A stretch of DNA of 64,000 nucleotides. Origin: Streptococcus suis. Lineage in GTDB: Bacteria; Bacillota; Bacilli; Lactobacillales; Streptococcaceae. Positions 52,871 through 61,480 of the stretch are shown one piece after another (within the stretch, counting starts at the first letter, position 1; each line of letters begins with the position of its first letter). The notes below the pieces were generated by a model. That model did no database searches. It saw nothing but the letters and a program-made list of their open reading frames with translations, and had not been told where the DNA came from. The DNA lies in contig NZ_POJH01000055.1 of the NCBI RefSeq assembly GCF_002960625.1, positions 1 through 64,000 of the forward strand. Reading direction: 5' to 3'. Position numbers and translations under genes: made by a program.

Positions 52871-53164
52871 TTACTCTCCTTTCTTTGGTAATTTCAAGAT
52901 AGATTCAGCCAAAGCTATAGCTTCTAGGTCTTTTTCTTTCGATTGTTGCTTTTTGCTTTGCTTTTCAAGATAACTTTTTTTCGAGTATTTCTTGATAAAG
53001 TCAGATAATGACATATCTACATCTTTTGATTTCCAGATGTCTGTCAATTCCTCTTTATCTTGCTCATCTAACAGGTACATAAAAAAATCCAAAGCCTCGC
53101 TGAGAGTTTGAGTCTCTAGCAAAGTCTTTGGATTTCCGTACCGTTTAAAAAGTATATCTCTCAA
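52871..53164 (-). CDS. Tail assembly chaperone T part (reached by -1 frameshift)
   Basis: 97 residues if read from TTG at plus 53164, but the frame is open upstream and lines up with a slippery site inside the preceding gene. The product is then most likely the tail end of a G-T fusion, as in lambda. Sequence LRDILFKRYGNPKTLLETQT continues sensibly from the upstream part of the frame (FAVGLDVHK). Confidence 0.75.
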   Translation of the reverse strand: MRDILFKRYGNPKTLLETQTLSEALDFFMYLLDEQDKEELTDIWKSKDVDMSLSDFIKKYSKKSYLEKQSKKQQSKEKDLEAIALAESILKLPKKGE

Positions 53165-53175
53165 CTTATGGACAT

Positions 53176-53604
53176 CTAGCCCAACAGCGAAGCAATAGAT
53201 TGGAAAAAATCTTTGAGTTCCGCCTTTTTACCAAAATCAAACAATAATTTTGAGTAATCAAGCATACTCAATGATTCAATTTCCTTCTGGCTCGTACCAG
53301 TCAAGTCGGCCAAGAATTTGTTGATATCTGCTTTTGCATCGTTAACGTGACGCAAGATAGCAAAGCCGATGTCAGTTACCAACACCATGCCACGTTTTTG
53401 ATACTCGGTGCTCGCAACCTCTTGTTCCTTCTTGGTCGGCTTTTTCTTTTTGTGATCAGCTAACGCAATGACATCTTTCCCAGTGCCATATTGTCGTTCA
53501 ATCAAAGCGACAACTTCTTCTTTGATGTCGAGTTTGCCAATGATGGACAACATCGTAAAGATGTCGCCACCATTCAGCTCACGCATTTCTAGTTTTTCAG
53601 ACAT
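53176..53604 (-). CDS. Tail assembly chaperone G
   Basis: 142 residues, mostly helical, directly after the major tail protein and before the tape measure: the standard place for the G chaperone. Near its end lies the heptamer T TTT TTC (plus 53203-53209), in the right frame for -1 slippage to make G-T. Confidence 0.82.
   Translation of the reverse strand: MSEKLEMRELNGGDIFTMLSIIGKLDIKEEVVALIERQYGTGKDVIALADHKKKKPTKKEQEVASTEYQKRGMVLVTDIGFAILRHVNDAKADINKFLADLTGTSQKEIESLSMLDYSKLLFDFGKKAELKDFFQSIASLLG
53203..53209 (-). other. Slippery heptamer for -1 ribosomal frameshift
   Basis: Codons GAT TTT TTC allow both tRNAs to slip back one base on T TTT TTC. After the slip the frame reads CCA ATC TAT ... 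on into the T ORF without a stop. Confidence 0.7.
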
Positions 53605-53616
53605 ATGGGCCTCCTA

Positions 53617-54234
53617 TTAAGCGATATTTGGGAAATAGATACGACATGGCAGGCTCAGATCATCAATCTGTTCTTCGTCAGCATGAGCTTCAAAAGTCAT
53701 TGAAATTACCGCTTCTTCGTTGTCCTTGGTCTCAAAATCAAGGCCAGATGTACAGAGGGCGTTGTCAATGACGACAATAATTGGGTCATTCGTACCAGAC
53801 ATTGTCCCAACAATGCCAAGGTTTTCGATGTAGTCGGTATTCTCAAGTTTAGACTTACCAGAGATTACCTTGTATCCGGTAGGCGCAGTCGTTCCATCAG
53901 CTTCTTTGATTTCCCCATTGATAGCCAAGCGGATGTTTTCAGCTGTAATTTCCTTCACATTTGTTTCAAGCTTAGCAGTTTGGCTTTCTAGCACCTTTTG
54001 ACCGACAGCGGGAGTAAATACACCATCGACCTCTACCACACGATAGTTCTGTTCAATCGTGACTTTATTACCACCAGAGGTTGCCCCCAACAATTCTCCT
54101 TCCCATTGGCCTGTTCCACCATCTCCACCTGATTTGTTCCAGGTCAGATTCTTGTAGATGGCACCAGCATTGATAAGGTAATGTTTAGGCGTGCTGGCAG
54201 TATAGCCAGTTCGTTTTACAGCAGTTTTTGCCAT
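53617..54234 (-). CDS. Major tail (tube) protein
   Basis: 205 residues. Starts MAKTAVKRTGYTASTPKHYLINAGAIYKNL, typical of streptococcal siphophage tail tube proteins. Beta-rich with GATSGGNKVTIEQNYRVVEVDG. Stacks in rings around the tape measure. Confidence 0.87.
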   Translation of the reverse strand: MAKTAVKRTGYTASTPKHYLINAGAIYKNLTWNKSGGDGGTGQWEGELLGATSGGNKVTIEQNYRVVEVDGVFTPAVGQKVLESQTAKLETNVKEITAENIRLAINGEIKEADGTTAPTGYKVISGKSKLENTDYIENLGIVGTMSGTNDPIIVVIDNALCTSGLDFETKDNEEAVISMTFEAHADEEQIDDLSLPCRIYFPNIA

Positions 54235-54603
54235 TTATTTTCTCCAATCTAGTTTAATGTAAAAACGCAAATTCCGTCGTTGTAAATCATCCAAGTTTGT
54301 CGGAATAGTCTGCATCGATTGAAATTGCGTTCGCATGTAGCAATCCTCGAGCATCTTGTCAAAATGTCTAAAGTGCATCTTGATGCTTTCGGATAATGTT
54401 TCTATTTCGACCTGATCCAGTTCCTTGTTACAAAAAACATCCACATCTAAGTAACAACCATCTGCGTGACGGTCAATATTGGTCAAGCTAGTCGAAAAGA
54501 CCACATAGGGATATTTGACAGTCTTGGCAGAGTTTTTGATGTAGTAGCTCTCGTTGTGGATGCTTTTCAGCTCTTTTAGGATTGTTTTGATAACTTCTTT
54601 CAT
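54235..54603 (-). CDS. Tail completion / minor capsid protein
   Basis: 122 residues between the gp10-like and major tail genes, the slot for the tail terminator. Pattern KTVKYPYVVFSTSLTNIDRH resembles the DUF3168/minor capsid C type. Start abuts the previous stop. Confidence 0.72.
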   Translation of the reverse strand: MKEVIKTILKELKSIHNESYYIKNSAKTVKYPYVVFSTSLTNIDRHADGCYLDVDVFCNKELDQVEIETLSESIKMHFRHFDKMLEDCYMRTQFQSMQTIPTNLDDLQRRNLRFYIKLDWRK

Positions 54604-55011
54604 CTACCCTCCTAAATCTCTTAAGCAGTCTGCCAATATCTCTCTAACGACTTTCTTGTTTTGTCTAAAAGCAGGTCTTAAGTAAGGTTGTGGTTCCATG
54701 CCATAAGTAAAATGCACTTCCCCGTCAGGAGTTCGGTATACCCAACCTCCTTGACGACCGTTTCCGTTTTCAGCAAATTCACCAGTACCAAATTCAACAT
54801 AGATTGCATACTCGCAATTGGTACCGACATAGGCAACCAGCTCGCTCTCATTGACCTTGTACCCAATTGATTTTTTCAACGCTCCTGTTTTCGTAGGGAC
54901 CAGCAAAACAGCTTGACCTTCGACCAACATAGCAGCCTTTATGAGTCCTCTAATCATCGCTCGTTCAATCTCTCTCTTGACGGCTGCTGAATTATCTACA
55001 AATTTCATCAA
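54604..55011 (-). CDS. HK97 gp10-family neck protein
   Basis: 135 residues with the gp10 pattern (AVLLVPTKTGALKKSIGYKV, YAIYVEFGTGEFAENG, PYLRPAFRQNK). Part of the head-tail interface. Overlaps the upstream gene by four bases. Confidence 0.87.
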   Translation of the reverse strand: MMKFVDNSAAVKREIERAMIRGLIKAAMLVEGQAVLLVPTKTGALKKSIGYKVNESELVAYVGTNCEYAIYVEFGTGEFAENGNGRQGGWVYRTPDGEVHFTYGMEPQPYLRPAFRQNKKVVREILADCLRDLGG

Positions 55012-55322
55012 TGGACTCCTTTGACATAGATTTCCAGATGATGCCCAATGTTCACTGGATCATCAGCGTAGGTCACCTCATAGGTCTTTCCGTTTACTTC
55101 GATTTTGTCGTCAATTTCAGCATTGACTGTCATGTCCTTAGTCAATATGACATGGGTACTATCTGCAAGGTAGGCTAGTTTGTCTGTTGATTCACCGCCA
55201 TCCAGCATATCCATATAGCCTGCAAATACAGCTACGCGTTTATGCTCAAAGATTTCTTGGCCCAATTCATTTTCGCCAACCAAATTACGCTTAAATAGAT
55301 AAAATGCTAGCATCATGACCAC
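55008..55322 (-). CDS. Head-tail joining protein (head closure)
   Basis: 104 residues in the head-closure slot (LVGENELGQEIFEHKRVAVF, DKIEVNGKTYEVTYADDPVNIGHHLEIYVKG). Overlaps both neighbours by a few bases. Confidence 0.72.
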   Translation of the reverse strand: MVMMLAFYLFKRNLVGENELGQEIFEHKRVAVFAGYMDMLDGGESTDKLAYLADSTHVILTKDMTVNAEIDDKIEVNGKTYEVTYADDPVNIGHHLEIYVKGVH

Positions 55323-55843
55323 CTCAACTTCCTATACTTGTCCAAAAAACCAAGCAGGCTGACTGGATACCCCTCCGAACTTTCGGCAGCCGTCACATCG
55401 TAGTAGGTCACAGACCAGCGGGCCACTGTTTCGGACTTGATACCAGCTTTATCACGCATTTTGGAGTCGTAAGCAATCAGCTTCTTCACGCCCGTCAAAA
55501 CATCGGCAGGATAACTAACTTTCGTTGCTATAGCTCCTGAATGGGTTTCTGTGATAAAATCCCCACGGATTGTAATCACGCCCTCAGAAACGCTCTCAAC
55601 GACATATAGACCATCGTTGTAGTCCGTGCCGTTGATTTCAATTGTGTCACCAGGTCGAAAGATATCCACACGACCGCTACTGGCCTTGATTGTGCTCCCA
55701 GACAATCGCAAACCACGAATACGGAATTTTATCAACTGGAAGTTGTTATTAGTCAGGTTTCGGACCATAGTTTCCAAACCGTCGCAGGTTTCTTGTGTAA
55801 TGCTAGAGTCTAATTCTAGCGCATCATCTAGATCAATAATCAT
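55313..55843 (-). CDS. Head-tail connector protein
   Basis: 176 residues from ATG at plus 55843 (MIIDLDDALEL). Adaptor-type position after the capsid gene; DTIEINGTDYNDGLYVVESV is a small beta domain common in streptococcal phage connectors. Translated in overlap with the head-closure gene. Confidence 0.68.
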   Translation of the reverse strand: MIIDLDDALELDSSITQETCDGLETMVRNLTNNNFQLIKFRIRGLRLSGSTIKASSGRVDIFRPGDTIEINGTDYNDGLYVVESVSEGVITIRGDFITETHSGAIATKVSYPADVLTGVKKLIAYDSKMRDKAGIKSETVARWSVTYYDVTAAESSEGYPVSLLGFLDKYRKLRWS

Positions 55844-55875
55844 ACATACCTCCAATTAAAAAGGAGAGTAGCTGA

Positions 55876-56217
55876 CTACTCCCCTAGTTTTGACGCTTCT
55901 AAAATTTCGATTAAAGTTTCAGTTTTTGCATTCTTGGCATACCCAATGCCAGCTGCATCCAACTGGGCTTTGATATCGTCACGAGACAACTCTAGCGGGA
56001 ATTGCTCTTGATTAGGGTTCTGTTGTACTTCTTTTGCTGGAAGTTCTACCAATTCGCGAATAAGTGGTACACCTTTGGCATTGTTCGAACTTGCAAGCGT
56101 AGCGATACGTTCTCGAGTTGGCACGTATCCATCGCGAGGATATACCGCATTTACTGGATATGTAACGCGGTCATCGTCCCCGTCAATGAATTGCTCAATC
56201 ACAATATATTTAGCCAT
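55876..56217 (-). CDS. Small phage structural-module protein with HeH/SAP-like tail
   Basis: 113 residues. Beta-rich front (YIVIEQFIDGDDDRVTYPVNAVYPRD) and a C-terminal helix-extended-loop-helix (LSRDDIKAQLDAAGIGY ... TLIEILE) of the kind found in small nucleic-acid or capsid-linked phage proteins. Between capsid and connector. Confidence 0.65.
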   Translation of the reverse strand: MAKYIVIEQFIDGDDDRVTYPVNAVYPRDGYVPTRERIATLASSNNAKGVPLIRELVELPAKEVQQNPNQEQFPLELSRDDIKAQLDAAGIGYAKNAKTETLIEILEASKLGE

Positions 56218-56230
56218 ACGCTCCCCTTCC

Positions 56231-57106
56231 TTAGACTACCTCTGATCCTTGGCGGAAACTGAATGAAATCAACTGACGAGGGTCAATGATTTCCAAACCA
56301 TAAACAAGCAAGCCTTTGACAGCGTCAGAGAAGTTCTTCTCTGGACGGTACGCTTCTGTTTCAATGATTTGTTGAGCAAATGCAATGCCACCCTCTGTAC
56401 CCGCAATCGTTGTAAATACAGTCGCATCTGTATCTTTTTTGGTTACCACGTTGTTAGACACCAAAAGTTGCAAGTTAGCTACGGTTCCACCTTCAACGAT
56501 ACCATTTTGAAGTACGTTAAAGTTATCCACGAAACGGACATCCTTACGAAGCATACCGATATACCAAGCAGGAAGCACGACTTTACGACCAACACGAGGA
56601 AGGTTTGCTTCTGTCATGGCAGTATCAAGGTCAACCAAGATATCGTAAGCATTCTTGACAGTGATAGCGATTGAACCAGCTTTAGACTGCTCACCTTTTT
56701 TGTTTTTGATTTTTTCACTTGTTGCCAACGATGCAATTTTAGTATCTACATGGTCTGCAAGAGCATAGCCAGCACGTTCCATTGACTTATCAAGCAAATT
56801 GATGTTAGCTTGGGCTTTTGCTACGTCTTTTACCTGGAAGTTGAAATACTTAGCCTGGTCAATATTGAGTGTAACTTGAGCACTTCCAAGCTCTTCTGGG
56901 CTGTCAATGTCTGAGCCGTCATAATCCTTGACAGTGATTTCCCCAATTGAGTTGATTTTGACAGTATCGCCAAAAGATTTGATTTCCCCTTCATACTCAG
57001 TTGTTGCCATTTGCTTAAAGACAAGATTTTTGTCCAGAGATGCCAACAATCGAGCACTCCAAAGAGTAGGGATAAAGTGTTTGAATGTGTCTGTTCCAAT
57101 TGCCAT
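56231..57106 (-). CDS. Major capsid protein (N4-gp56 / HK97 fold)
   Basis: 291 residues. Starts MAIGTDTFKHFIPTLWSARL, with ARVGRKVVLPAWYIGMLRKD-like core and FAQQIIETEAYRPEKNFSDA, a set I know from N4-gp56-type coat proteins of streptococcal siphophages. Start overlaps the scaffold stop by one base. No N-terminal cleavage domain visible. Confidence 0.9.
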   Translation of the reverse strand: MAIGTDTFKHFIPTLWSARLLASLDKNLVFKQMATTEYEGEIKSFGDTVKINSIGEITVKDYDGSDIDSPEELGSAQVTLNIDQAKYFNFQVKDVAKAQANINLLDKSMERAGYALADHVDTKIASLATSEKIKNKKGEQSKAGSIAITVKNAYDILVDLDTAMTEANLPRVGRKVVLPAWYIGMLRKDVRFVDNFNVLQNGIVEGGTVANLQLLVSNNVVTKKDTDATVFTTIAGTEGGIAFAQQIIETEAYRPEKNFSDAVKGLLVYGLEIIDPRQLISFSFRQGSEVV

Positions 57107-57711
57107 TAGTTAGTTCCTCCGTTTTCTAACGATGATTTAATTGCGTCCCAGTTCGAGTTGATTTGTTCCGGGGTCATTTTCGCAATATCTTCTTGTGTAT
57201 AGATTGTGCTACGTTTACCTTCCGGCAAATTCGCCCCACCTAAAAACTTAAAGCCGTGATTGGCTTGTTCTGGATCTGGAGACTGGAAGAATGTTGGGTG
57301 GTTGGTCTGCAAGTCCTTGATTTTACTATCAAGGTCCTTGATGCTACCATCTTCTGCTAATTCCACGTCACCAAGCTTGTACATGAGATAATCCACATCG
57401 GTCGCCTTAGCATTGGCCAGAGCATCCTTAATTGTCTGCTTCTTGGCTGTTTCTTTCGCGTCAGCTTCCAGTTGAGATACCTTCTCTTTGTACGTTTTGA
57501 GTTCATTCTGCAGTTCTTCGTTGTCCTTGTTTGATTTTTTTAAGGTGTCAAGCGTGCTGTTAGCTGTTTTGAGCTTTTCAGCCTGCTCGTTGTAGACATC
57601 TTTCGGGACAGCGTGCTTTGGAAATTCTTCTTTGACTGCGTTCATGACCGCATCAATGTCTGTTTTACCCTCTGCAGTATGTTTCTCAATAAGTTCTTTC
57701 AACCAATCCAT
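57106..57711 (-). CDS. Capsid scaffold protein (DUF4355-like)
   Basis: 201 residues. Long coiled coil at about 35-100 and acidic helical ends; directly before the capsid gene. Guides procapsid assembly and is later released. Confidence 0.85.
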   Translation of the reverse strand: MDWLKELIEKHTAEGKTDIDAVMNAVKEEFPKHAVPKDVYNEQAEKLKTANSTLDTLKKSNKDNEELQNELKTYKEKVSQLEADAKETAKKQTIKDALANAKATDVDYLMYKLGDVELAEDGSIKDLDSKIKDLQTNHPTFFQSPDPEQANHGFKFLGGANLPEGKRSTIYTQEDIAKMTPEQINSNWDAIKSSLENGGTN

Positions 57712-57886
57712 TATTGGTTACCTCCATAGATTTTTTATGCTGGCTCTCCCAGCAGGGAGTGTCTACGATATGCCACGCAGACATGGCCTGCCTAGTTTTC
57801 CGTCATGCGACAGGACACAAAGAAAACTGTCAGTTTCGACCAGTTTTGAGTATTTTAGAGTAATTTCGAGTAGTCTTTCCTACCAG

Positions 57887-58126
57887 TCAAGACCGTTTCC
57901 AAAACGGTTTCTTAGCATTACCATTAACCACTTGCTTTTCGATTTTGTCAAATCTTGAGTTTGTAGCCTGGGCATTGCGTTTAACGATGGCGTCCAAATC
58001 TCTGATATTATCCGCATGATTTCGTAGTGCATCGGTTAGCAAAATATTTTCCGCTGTCAATTGAGCGACTTTGTTTTCTAATCTCTCAATCCGCGACCAT
58101 TTCTTCTTGATACGCTTGTTACTCAT
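57887..58126 (-). CDS. Small coiled-coil phage protein
   Basis: 79 residues from ATG at plus 58126 (AAAGGAGGTCGCT ahead). Basic front and a leucine-rich coil (IERLENKVAQLTAENILLTDAL). Between the MuF region and the scaffold. Function unknown. The 57712-57886 gap that follows holds no gene I can see. Confidence 0.65.
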   Translation of the reverse strand: MSNKRIKKKWSRIERLENKVAQLTAENILLTDALRNHADNIRDLDAIVKRNAQATNSRFDKIEKQVVNGNAKKPFWKRS

Positions 58127-58182
58127 AGCGACCTCCTTTCTATTTTTTTGCAACAAAAAAGCACTTAGACTTTTCTAGGTGC

Positions 58183-58371
58183 TTAGTAATCTCCGAATGT
58201 TGAGCGAGTTCGATTGTATTCTTCACGCCACACTTTGTATTCTTCGTAAAGGTCAACGATTTCCTGCGGAGTATCTGGTCTCAATCTTGGATTAGTGTAA
58301 CGGTTCTTTTTTTCGAACCATGGTTCAATCTGTCGTCTCATCCTGGTCCCTTCAGTAATTACCATTTCCAT
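58183..58371 (-). CDS. 62-residue phage protein directly after the MuF fusion
   Basis: Charged and Trp/Tyr/Arg-rich (EPWFEKKNRYTNPRLRPDTP). Starts one base after the MuF-fusion stop, so it is translated in coupling with it. Could be a partner of the fused metalloprotease-like domain, or only a small structural protein. Confidence 0.6.
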   Translation of the reverse strand: MEMVITEGTRMRRQIEPWFEKKNRYTNPRLRPDTPQEIVDLYEEYKVWREEYNRTRSTFGDY

Positions 58372-58372
58372 G

Positions 58373-60040
58373 CTACCAGTCCTCCTTCTCTAAAAATTTA
58401 ATAATTGAATTACCTTTACTGTTGTTGCTTAGCAAATCTAGCGTATTGGACTCCGAAATAACTTCATTTGTTGAAGTTAGGTTGTCAATGTGTCCATCTA
58501 AATGTTCATATGCATACCCACTAATATCTGTACCAATATTGTAACCCTTCTCATCAATAAACTCAAGTAATTTCTCGTTGAATCTACGTTTTGATTCTGC
58601 GTAAGTAATACCATTCGCTTTTGCGTGATGTTCAATGTGCATATAGTGTTTATAATGCCCTAATTCATGGACCAAAGGTCCTCTAGGATCATTATCAACT
58701 GCAAAGAATTTTCCAATATTCCCATCATTGAGCCATTTCTGGTTGGTAGCCTGTAACTTCTTCACGATAGCTTTTTCATTGAATTTCGTTGCATTCAGAA
58801 AGACTGTGTTGGTCTTCGGATCATATGCTCCAAAATTATTCTTCTTGCCGATATCCTTGGCACTGTCATAAAGTACAAATCTGGGGGATGGACTACCTTC
58901 TGGGACCGTTAACCGACTCATGACATCGTCAATTTGACGTTCGTAGTACGAGTAAGACTTGCGGGCAGACCCTAAACTGTCAGATACATATAGGTCATGT
59001 TTCGAATTAAGCACTTTTCGCCCTCGGAATGCTACCTCATCGCCGTGGATAAGTTCTGATTTCCCTTTCTGAGGGCTAACTAACTTATCTGATTTTAAGT
59101 AATCAGTGTCAGTACCAACTGTAAATTGGCGTCGGTCAATAGCTTTCTCCCACTCTCGATAATTCCGATACCCGACAATCTCGCCAGTCTCATTATCTCT
59201 CCTTAAAAGTGGAGTATCATCGTCCTTAAGCCGTGATATAGTCCGACATCGGCAGTTGACATCCTCGCTGGCAAAACCAAACATATGCGGTTGTTTGGTC
59301 CGAAGACCGTTAATCTCAAAATAGCCGTCAATGTCAGCCTTGGAGCCGTCCAATTCTGCGTGGTTGTGCCTGGTACGTCCGTCGAGAGTGGCTACCCAGA
59401 CCTTGTCAAACTCGATGCCGAGCTCTTTGGCTTCTGCCTGGGCTTTTTCCCTAGCCACTGCCTGCACTCGACCAGCTTCTGTCCGAGTTATCATCATGGC
59501 ACGACGATACGAGCTATACCCCTGTTCTGCCAATCTGGCAGATGCCTGGGCGTAGCTTGCACCGTGCAGAAAGATGCGGTTTAGGTCGTCCTTGATATTG
59601 TTTTTCAGCCGTTCGACAACACCGTCATTCAAGCGTTCAGATAGCTTAAAGTTCGCAACAGGCGTCTCAATGATGGTTTTCAGCTCTTCTTCCTTGAGCA
59701 TGGCAAAGTTAATTCCACCATGACCACTCTCAAACTCATAGAATAGTTCGTTATAGGCAATTTTCCCAGTGTCAATTAGATGCCCCGTAATTTCGCTTCT
59801 AAGCCCTTTCCTCAACTTGTCGGCTGATTGGTCTAATTGTTCCAAAAGTGCACTCATTTGGCTCAATTTTAGTCTCTGTGAAGACGTTAGGGTATCTAGT
59901 CGCTGATAATCGACCAACAAAGACTTTTTCAAGTCCTTAATCGTGTCAATATAGAGATCATAGAGCCGTCTGTCCGTCGCCTTGTCCGCTTTCTGCAGCA
60001 GGCTCTCTATTTCCTGCTGGAACTTGTTCAGCTCCGTCAT
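58373..60040 (-). CDS. Minor head protein (MuF/SPP1 gp7) fused to a zincin-like C-terminal domain
   Basis: 555 residues with GGAGGTG before ATG. MuF core at about 150-285 (TRTEAGRVQAVAREKAQ, TLDGRTRHNHAELDG, EDVNCRCRTISRL) marks a protein packed in the head and ejected with DNA. A ~270-residue extension follows with VHELGHYKHYMH, a HExxH metalloprotease motif near residue 462, and further His/Glu (HIEHHA). Such tails on MuF proteins are a known way to deliver toxins or effectors into host cells. Confidence 0.82.
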   Translation of the reverse strand: MTELNKFQQEIESLLQKADKATDRRLYDLYIDTIKDLKKSLLVDYQRLDTLTSSQRLKLSQMSALLEQLDQSADKLRKGLRSEITGHLIDTGKIAYNELFYEFESGHGGINFAMLKEEELKTIIETPVANFKLSERLNDGVVERLKNNIKDDLNRIFLHGASYAQASARLAEQGYSSYRRAMMITRTEAGRVQAVAREKAQAEAKELGIEFDKVWVATLDGRTRHNHAELDGSKADIDGYFEINGLRTKQPHMFGFASEDVNCRCRTISRLKDDDTPLLRRDNETGEIVGYRNYREWEKAIDRRQFTVGTDTDYLKSDKLVSPQKGKSELIHGDEVAFRGRKVLNSKHDLYVSDSLGSARKSYSYYERQIDDVMSRLTVPEGSPSPRFVLYDSAKDIGKKNNFGAYDPKTNTVFLNATKFNEKAIVKKLQATNQKWLNDGNIGKFFAVDNDPRGPLVHELGHYKHYMHIEHHAKANGITYAESKRRFNEKLLEFIDEKGYNIGTDISGYAYEHLDGHIDNLTSTNEVISESNTLDLLSNNSKGNSIIKFLEKEDW

Positions 60041-61472
60041 CTATCACCTCCGTCACTTGATTAAAATCAGATTGGTACCCCTGCTCTTCAAGAGCCTTCT
60101 CAACTTCGTCCGGGTCGACTTCCAAGATGCCAGCCAGCAATTCCAAAACCGTGCGATCGTCAAGCCGAGGTGCTGCGGTCATGATGTTGTTAATCAAGAC
60201 TTGGTTGGTCTCAGCCTCAGTCTTAGCAATCGATGCGTTGTCCGTCTCATTGGCCATGACATCCCTAGTAATTGTGACTTCAAGGTCGCTGACATCATAA
60301 GCCTTACCGTGCAGTTCGTTGATGTTCTCCACGATTAACTGCAACATTTCCTTGATGACCGCACGCAAGCGGACCTCAATCTTATTGCACTTCAGGTCTA
60401 GCAGGCTATACCGTGATTTGATGACCACGTTAGTGATATTGCCATCGCCCGTCTGCGAGCTGTCAAAGCCCATACCAAACTTGTAGATAGCTTCCTTGTC
60501 AATCTCAAGCTTAGCTTTACGGGCCTCAACCGGGATGTTGGTAGTGATGACATCAATGCCTCCGTTTTCGCCAACTCCAACTGTTTTCTTGGTCTTTAAG
60601 TTTGTGACCAATGATGACAGATTGTCTCCTTCGTAACCGCGAACAGCGTAAATAGGATGGTCAAAGTCAATCAGATTATTAGATAAGGCACAAGCCATCA
60701 TGTCGTAGTCGTCAATGATATCTTTAATTGGTCGCAGGTCATTGGTCTTACTGCGATTATTGTATAAGCAAATATACGGCACTCTACCATAACCTTCGCC
60801 AAACTTGTCATCTCCCTTTTGAGCTAGCATGTGAGGTTTAGGATTAAACTCAACTGACGCATCTAACTTGACTGCTTGGCTGTCTTCTTGAATAAAATAA
60901 AAGACCTCTTCCTTGGTCCATAACTGGATTTTGGTCACGGTCTTCTGCTTGTTGTTCTTCACTATTTGGTCATCATAGTAATAGATAATCTGGTCGATGT
61001 TGTAAAACTCATCATAGATTGGGATGATTTTAAGAGCATCAGCAGTCTTAAAGCGTAAGTAACCATCTGCGTCCTTCCTCCAAAAGACATACTCATACGC
61101 CTTCTGGCTTGCCCCCTCAACCAATTCCTGCAGCATCAACTGGAAGTCCTCGTTGATATATTCGTCCAGGTATTCCTGGAGCCCTGTCTGCTCGGTCGTA
61201 ACTTCAATGGGATTAGACAGTAGGTACTGCACCTTTTGGTCAACTAGCTCTGTAAAATACTGATGCGCAATCCGGGTATTACTTCGGTTTTTCTCTTCAA
61301 CGAGCTCACCCTCGTTATTAAAATAAAAAAGCCGATAATTTGCGATATCGTGCTTGCCCTCGTAATAATCAATGCCCGTCTGCATCTCACGCTTGAGCTT
61401 ACTTCCGCGGTCATCCGTGACTAGTCTTTTAATTTCGGCAGTCAATGCCGATATATTGTCTGTTTGTAACAT
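59958..61472 (-). CDS. Portal protein (SPP1 gp6-like)
   Basis: 504 residues from ATG at plus 61472 (GGAGGAGAA directly ahead). SPP1-type portal (TGIDYYEGKHDIANYRL, NGGIDVITTNIPVEARKAKL, FGMGFDSSQTGDGNITNVV). The dodecameric ring at the vertex through which DNA is pumped. Overlaps the MuF gene by 83 bases. Confidence 0.94.
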   Translation of the reverse strand: MLQTDNISALTAEIKRLVTDDRGSKLKREMQTGIDYYEGKHDIANYRLFYFNNEGELVEEKNRSNTRIAHQYFTELVDQKVQYLLSNPIEVTTEQTGLQEYLDEYINEDFQLMLQELVEGASQKAYEYVFWRKDADGYLRFKTADALKIIPIYDEFYNIDQIIYYYDDQIVKNNKQKTVTKIQLWTKEEVFYFIQEDSQAVKLDASVEFNPKPHMLAQKGDDKFGEGYGRVPYICLYNNRSKTNDLRPIKDIIDDYDMMACALSNNLIDFDHPIYAVRGYEGDNLSSLVTNLKTKKTVGVGENGGIDVITTNIPVEARKAKLEIDKEAIYKFGMGFDSSQTGDGNITNVVIKSRYSLLDLKCNKIEVRLRAVIKEMLQLIVENINELHGKAYDVSDLEVTITRDVMANETDNASIAKTEAETNQVLINNIMTAAPRLDDRTVLELLAGILEVDPDEVEKALEEQGYQSDFNQVTEVIDDGAEQVPAGNREPAAESGQGDGQTAL

Positions 61473-61480
61473 TTCTCCTC

